Source: Verrucomicrobiales bacterium
Lineage (GTDB): Bacteria; Verrucomicrobiota; Verrucomicrobiia; Verrucomicrobiales; Verrucomicrobiaceae
Length of the DNA: 11,590 nt
Assembly (NCBI GenBank): GCA_003453085.1
Contig: DMMK01000513.1
Coordinates: 1 to 11,590 of the forward strand
Direction of reading: 5' to 3'
Shown: piece by piece, positions 8,170 through 11,590 of the stretch
How the letters are laid out: each line of letters opens with the position of its first letter
Position numbering within the stretch: the first letter of the stretch is position 1
Program-made: the position numbers and the translations under genes
Notes under the pieces: model-generated
Databases searched by the model: none
Told to the model about the DNA's origin: nothing
Seen by the model: the letters and a program-made list of their open reading frames with translations, nothing else

Positions 8170-9801
8170 TCAGGAAAGGGTCATCAGCTTGAAAAGGAGA
8201 AGCAGAGAGATAACCAAAAGGATGAAAAATCCGGTGCGGTAGAAAATCAGCGGGTTGCGCTCGAGCAGCGGGGTGAAGTCTTCGAAGAAAGGCTGCACCC
8301 GCGCCGGATTGGCCAGATCATGGGCCAGCTCGGAATAGTGCTGGTAGCGGCGCTCCGGCTTCAGGGCGATGGCGCGGCGCACCACTGTCTCCAACCATGG
8401 CGGGACATTCGGGTTCAGTTTGGACAGGTTCTTGGCCGCACTGAAAGAAGGCGTCTGAAAGCGTTCAATGCTGCCATATGGCAACTTGCCCGTCAGCGCC
8501 TGGTAGAGAACCACCCCAATGGCAAAAATTTCCGTGCGCTCGCTGTTGGGGGCACCGCGGAATCTCTCGGGGGCCAGGTAGCTGGCGGTGCCTGCGCGGG
8601 AGGCTTCGGAAAAGACCTGCACGGCGCTGCCCAGATCCACCAGCTTGAAGCTCAGGCGTGCATAGTCACCCGCGCAAAGGATGTTTTCAGGCTTGATGTC
8701 GCCATGGGCCAGGTCTATCCGCAGGAGCGTCTGGCAGGCTTCGGCAAGGAAGCGGCCCAAGGCCACGGCCGAGTCCACTGACAGCAGGCGTTCCCGCAGC
8801 ACAGACTGCAGGCTTGGGGCATCCACAAACTGCATGACGTAGTAGCGGGCGGTCTGCCCCAGCGGCTCATGCGCCCGCACAAAGTGCTCGGACTGTGCCC
8901 GGGTGGCATTCCAGGTCTCACGGGTAAAGGCCGTGAGGTAAGCTGCACTGTCCCGGGCTTCACGAGGCGCAAATTTGATCACGACACGCAGCCCGTCTTT
9001 TTCCGCCAGCCACACACGGTCTGTGCCATGGAAGGAACGCAGGAGTTCATACCCGTCCACCTTGTCGCCTTTGCGCAGGCTTTCAGGTACGTCCAGCACG
9101 CGCTCATTCATCGTGCGCAGTTTGCCTGTCTGGCGGATGTCCATCACTACGGCGCTGATGTCATCCAGCGTTTCCTGGCTCGCATTGCGCCGGGCGTCCA
9201 GCACCAAGCTGCGCGCGCTGCTGCGTTGCTGCATGGCTGTGGCCATGTCTTGAGCACTTAGATGGTTGGACAGGCCGTCGCTGCACAGCAGGGTCACGTC
9301 ACCGTCCTCGAGCTCGCATTCAAAGGCATGAGGCTCGATCTCCTCCTCCATGCCGAGCGCACGTGTCAGCATGTTTTTCTGAATGGCGTCCACATGGTCT
9401 TCGGACAGCGGGATGAGTTCCTGATTGCGCCAAAGGGTGACTCTTGAATCACCGACATTGATGCCATAGAGGCGGTTGCCTTCCACGACCGTGACCGCCA
9501 GGGTGGCGACCATTTCAGGCCGCTCGTATCGTGCCAGGGACTCCTGGTATAAAGAACGGTTCAGCAGCCGGGTGAACTCATTCAGGGCGCGTGCCGGATC
9601 CCAGGAGCGGGGTTTGACGCTGTAGTTTTCGATTAGTGTCTCCACGGCCCGCTTCGCCGCCTCCCGGGCCGGTAGCCCGGTCCCGGCCCCATCGCTCAGC
9701 ACGGCGATCACAGTCTCATCCCAGGCGCGGACGGCAAAGGCGTCCGAGGAGGTGTCCCCCTCGGTCCTTGGCAGTCCGTAGCTGGTGGTGTGAATCTTCA
9801 T
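8170..9801 (-). CDS. Bifunctional PP2C-type protein phosphatase / Ser-Thr protein kinase with C-terminal membrane anchor
   Basis: The 543-residue protein has two opposing activities in one chain. Residues 1-222 are a PP2C phosphatase with the metal-binding aspartates in the usual blocks: SDAF (Asp20), SDGAGTG (Asp37), GDSR (Asp118), SDGLSN (Asp175) and DDIS (Asp213/214). Residues about 245-500 are a eukaryotic-like kinase with Lys276 (VVIKF), the catalytic loop HGDIKPEN (366-373, Asp368; HGD instead of HRD), DLG in place of DFG (389-391), an activation segment GTASYLAPERF (404-414) and EIFAIGVVLYQALTG. The glycine-rich loop is degenerate (SFHGTDRVWLAE, 256-267). Residues about 516-540 form one hydrophobic helix, which would tether the protein with both domains in the cytoplasm. 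Related phosphatase-kinase fusions sit in the nitrate-assimilation clusters of Pseudomonas and other gammaproteobacteria, so a role in controlling nitrate uptake or reduction is likely; the substrate is unknown. It lies 33 bp after the transporter gene with no visible Shine-Dalgarno. Confidence 0.92.
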   Translation of the reverse strand: MKIHTTSYGLPRTEGDTSSDAFAVRAWDETVIAVLSDGAGTGLPAREAAKRAVETLIENYSVKPRSWDPARALNEFTRLLNRSLYQESLARYERPEMVATLAVTVVEGNRLYGINVGDSRVTLWRNQELIPLSEDHVDAIQKNMLTRALGMEEEIEPHAFECELEDGDVTLLCSDGLSNHLSAQDMATAMQQRSSARSLVLDARRNASQETLDDISAVVMDIRQTGKLRTMNERVLDVPESLRKGDKVDGYELLRSFHGTDRVWLAEKDGLRVVIKFAPREARDSAAYLTAFTRETWNATRAQSEHFVRAHEPLGQTARYYVMQFVDAPSLQSVLRERLLSVDSAVALGRFLAEACQTLLRIDLAHGDIKPENILCAGDYARLSFKLVDLGSAVQVFSEASRAGTASYLAPERFRGAPNSERTEIFAIGVVLYQALTGKLPYGSIERFQTPSFSAAKNLSKLNPNVPPWLETVVRRAIALKPERRYQHYSELAHDLANPARVQPFFEDFTPLLERNPLIFYRTGFFILLVISLLLLFKLMTLS

Positions 9802-9834
9802 GCGGCGTTTCTGAACAATGATTGGTTAGGTGGA

Positions 9835-11040
9835 TCAAATGCGTGCCTGGGCCATCGCGCCCCAGGTCGTGCGCCAGCGGGTCTTGACGAGACCCAGGCC
9901 GATCAGCGCCAGCACGCACAGAAAGGCAAAGGCCAGCACGCCGGTGGTGTAGCTGCCCGTCCATCCTTTGGAAAAGCCCAGTGAGCTGGCCAGCATGAAG
10001 CCGCCCAGGCCGCCGCCACAGCCTACCAAGCCGGTCATGACCCCGATGTCCTTGGCAAAGCGCTGCGGCAAAAGCTGGAACACGGATCCGTTGGCCATGC
10101 CAAAAGCACCCGAGGCCAGAAAGAAACCGATGGCTGAAACCACCAGGCTGCCTGCAAAGGCCGCCAGGACGAGGGACGCAGCAGCCACGATGAAAAGAAC
10201 GTGCAGCGCACGAATGCCGCCGAGGCGGTCTGCAATGGCTCCACCGACGGGCCGTCCCAACGCCCCCACAAGGGTGCAGCCTGCGGCCCAGGTGCCAGCC
10301 TCCACGGCACTGAGGCCGAACTCCGAAGTGAAGTAGATGATCAGCGATGCGGCCAGGCCGGAGAAACCGCCAAAGCTGATGGTGTAGAAGAAGCAGAACC
10401 AGTGTGCGTCCTTTTCCTTCAGCAGGTTCAGATAGTCCTTGGGGGTCTTTTTCTTGATCGTCACCTCGGCCTCTTTCGAAAAAACCACGTAGGCCACCAG
10501 GACTAGCAGCAGAGGAATGAGGGCAAAGCCAAACACCGATTGCCAACCGTACACAGCAGCTAGGCGCGGGGCCAGCAGCGAATCAATCACCACGCCCACA
10601 TTGCCAGCACCAGCCAGCCCCATCACGAGGCCCTGCATGTTAGGCGGATACCAGCGGCCTGCCTGGGGCAGCGCCACGGCGAAACTGGCCCCGGCGACCC
10701 CGAGCACCAAGCCCAGCATTAGGGTGTGGGAAAATTGATGCAGACCGGTGATCCACGCCACGGTCATGCCTGCGATGACGATCAACTGGGCAATGAGGCC
10801 AGTATTCTTGGCACCGATGCGGTCCACCAGCAGGCCGAGCAGGATGCGGATAAAGGCTCCAGAGAGGTAGGGCACAGCGACCATGAGACCTTTTTGCTGA
10901 GGCGTCAGTTCCAGCGTGGCACCGATCTGGGCACCGAGGGCACCGAGGATGGTCCAGACCATGAAACTGACATCAAAATAGAGAAAAGCGGTGAGCAGGG
11001 TGGGCCAGTGGCCGGAGCTTTTGAGATCGGATAATTTCAT
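9835..11040 (-). CDS. Nitrate/nitrite transporter, MFS NarK/NasA (NNP) family
   Basis: The 401-residue protein is a 12-helix major facilitator that brings nitrate into the cytoplasm. The NNP signature is clear: GVAGASFAVALPQAGRWYPP (114-133) followed by GLAGAGNVGVV (141-151), a Gly-rich helix that lines the nitrate pore. Arg65 in the helix-2 segment GAFIRILLG aligns with the nitrate-binding arginine of NarK. The second half has FGGFSGLAASLIIYF and GRPVGGAIADRLGG, plus a second Gly-rich helix, GLVGCGGGLGGFM. The length is typical of a single-domain NasA-type transporter; it is not a NarK1-NarK2 fusion. It is the first gene of the assimilation operon, just downstream of the sigma-54-like promoter. 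The ATG start is preceded by ACCACCGCCCTGA with no Shine-Dalgarno. Import of nitrate rather than nitrite export is inferred from the assimilatory neighbours. Confidence 0.95.
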   Translation of the reverse strand: MKLSDLKSSGHWPTLLTAFLYFDVSFMVWTILGALGAQIGATLELTPQQKGLMVAVPYLSGAFIRILLGLLVDRIGAKNTGLIAQLIVIAGMTVAWITGLHQFSHTLMLGLVLGVAGASFAVALPQAGRWYPPNMQGLVMGLAGAGNVGVVIDSLLAPRLAAVYGWQSVFGFALIPLLLVLVAYVVFSKEAEVTIKKKTPKDYLNLLKEKDAHWFCFFYTISFGGFSGLAASLIIYFTSEFGLSAVEAGTWAAGCTLVGALGRPVGGAIADRLGGIRALHVLFIVAAASLVLAAFAGSLVVSAIGFFLASGAFGMANGSVFQLLPQRFAKDIGVMTGLVGCGGGLGGFMLASSLGFSKGWTGSYTTGVLAFAFLCVLALIGLGLVKTRWRTTWGAMAQARI

Positions 11041-11042
11041 TC

Positions 11043-11062
11043 AGGGCGGTGGTTGATGCCCT
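11043..11062 (-). other. Small inverted repeat just ahead of the transporter start codon
   Basis: AGGGC and GCCCT form a perfect 5-bp stem around a 10-nt loop (coding strand AGGGC-atcaaccacc-GCCCT), ending three bases before the ATG at 11040. It would lie in the leader RNA and could mask the ribosome entry site. It is short enough to be chance. Confidence 0.25.
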
Positions 11063-11070
11063 TTTCAATT

Positions 11071-11087
11071 AGCCGCCTGCGTGCCAA
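11071..11087 (-). promoter_or_regulatory. Candidate sigma-54 (-24/-12) promoter for the nitrate-assimilation operon
   Basis: The minus strand reads TTGGCACGCAGGCGGCT. TTGGCACG matches the -24 element of RpoN promoters exactly, and GCT falls at -12 with the required GG-N10-GC spacing; only the two bases before the -12 GC (CG instead of TT) depart from consensus. The predicted transcription start is near 11060, leaving a leader of about 20 nt before the transporter ATG. The 55 bp upstream (11101-11155) are AT-rich (about 68 percent), as often seen where DNA bends between an enhancer and a sigma-54 promoter. Nitrogen-assimilation operons are classic RpoN/NtrC targets. I saw no convincing NtrC-type palindrome, and no sigma-70 promoter stands out. 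Confidence 0.6.
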
Positions 11088-11152
11088 TTGCGTCTCCTGC
11101 TTTCAGTTACACTGTGAATCTTTTATTGGATATGCATGAATGGATTTCATAA

Positions 11153-11169
11153 TTGGAGGAGCGTGCCAA
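11153..11169 (-). promoter_or_regulatory. Second TTGGCACG element upstream of the operon
   Basis: The minus strand reads TTGGCACGCTCCTCCAA. The first nine bases are identical to those of the promoter candidate 82 bp downstream, but the -12 position has CA instead of GC. It may be a weak or decoy sigma-54 site, or chance. Confidence 0.25.
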
Positions 11170-11307
11170 CCCTGTTTCAGGTCACTGTAAGCCGGTGTTT
11201 CCGGTGTGCCTTGGCCCTGGTCGGCCACGCTCCCCCATCTGTCTTTCAGGCTGCGCGCATCAATGCCTGTCGTGTGGCTTTGCGGCAGCTTGTGGTATCA
11301 TCTTTGG

Positions 11308-11590
11308 TTAGAAATCAATCTGCACCTGCACGTAGCCGAAATGGGCATTGTCATCAGCTCCGGTGTCGGAGAGGTAGTCCCCGGCGATGAACAGGCTGTA
11401 GCCAGCCTGAAGGGCCACATGCGGATTCAGCTTGTAGATGGCGGTGAGGTCCACTTCCTGGCCACGGAAACTGCTGGCACTGCGGGCTGCGGCATTCACT
11501 GGGCGGACACCAGTGACACCGTTCACACGGCGCCAGGCGTCGTCATTGCTGGCATTCCAGTAGAGATGATAGTCCAGCATCAGCTTCAGC
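11308..11590 (-). CDS. C-terminal end of an alginate-export-like outer-membrane porin, 5' end outside the window
   Basis: About 93 C-terminal residues are visible, and the frame runs open through the window edge (LKLMLDYHLYWNAS...). Alternating polar/hydrophobic strands such as VALQAGYSLFIAGDYL and the final FGYVQVQIDF, ending in Phe, are the hallmark of outer-membrane beta-barrels and their assembly signal. The pattern K/R-L-x-x-D-Y-H-x-Y/F-W followed by a GxExDL-like strand (RGQEVDLTAIYKLN) resembles the C-terminus of alginate-export (AlgE-like) family proteins. It lies on the same strand as, and 267 bp before, the transporter gene, so it could let nitrate across the outer membrane. The separate promoter in between suggests it is not simply the first gene of the operon. 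The beta-barrel call is solid; the exact family rests on recall. Confidence 0.7.
   Translation of the reverse strand, partial: LKLMLDYHLYWNASNDDAWRRVNGVTGVRPVNAAARSASSFRGQEVDLTAIYKLNPHVALQAGYSLFIAGDYLSDTGADDNAHFGYVQVQIDF

Noticed and set aside
7414..8781. Long plus-strand open frame of 455 codons
   Set aside because: It lies antisense to the diflavin reductase and kinase genes, both with clear family motifs, and its own translation shows no domain. GC-rich coding DNA often opens such antisense frames.
11211..11228. Possible terminator after the porin gene (TGGCC/GGCCA inverted repeat)
   Set aside because: The stem is only 5 bp with no T-tract, so it cannot be supported as an intrinsic terminator.
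11136..11390. Plus-strand 84-codon frame across the intergenic region
   Set aside because: It overlaps the porin end antisense, has an unremarkable Arg/Cys-rich translation and no supporting start signal.

Overview
The window reads as the core of a nitrate-assimilation operon from a Gram-negative bacterium. The best guess is a member of the Verrucomicrobiota or a relative in the PVC group. That guess rests on the gene combination (DmsB-DmsC-type fusion, a NasA subtype carrying the [18 protein letters not shown] signature, and a J1-crystallin/SelJ-type ADP-ribosylglycohydrolase homologue), the moderately high GC, and the weak Shine-Dalgarno sequences. It comes from recall of these families, not from a search. 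An outer-membrane beta-barrel gene shows that the cell has an outer membrane.

Every supported gene lies on the minus strand, so the operon reads from high to low coordinates. At the right edge is the C-terminal end of an alginate-export-like outer-membrane porin (11308-11590, partial). A 267-bp intergenic region (11041-11307) follows. It holds a good sigma-54 (-24/-12) promoter candidate just ahead of the operon. The order is then: nitrate/nitrite MFS transporter (9835-11040); a membrane-anchored PP2C-phosphatase/Ser-Thr-kinase fusion (8170-9801); a CysJ-like NADPH diflavin reductase (6499-8148); a NirA-type siroheme nitrite reductase (4697-6448); a fused DmsB-type 4x[4Fe-4S] / DmsC-type membrane protein (3041-4669); a molybdopterin nitrate reductase of the NasA group (840-3035), split by an in-frame amber codon at 2070-2072; and an ADP-ribosylglycohydrolase-family gene (779 to beyond position 1, partial). 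Gaps between genes are 5-60 bp, and no convincing terminator is visible between them.

Inferred working model: nitrate crosses the outer membrane, possibly through the porin, and enters the cytoplasm through the NarK/NasA transporter. It is reduced to nitrite by the molybdoenzyme, which probably draws electrons from the quinol pool through the DmsBC-like fusion. Nitrite is then reduced to ammonium by the siroheme enzyme, with the diflavin protein as the likely NADPH-linked donor. The kinase/phosphatase and the ADP-ribosylglycohydrolase-like protein are candidate regulators. As written, the amber codon would cut the nitrate reductase in two, so this copy is either inactive, suppressed, or carries a base-call error.

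No tRNA, rRNA, CRISPR array, insertion sequence or prophage feature was seen. Large plus-strand open frames are antisense shadows of these genes.
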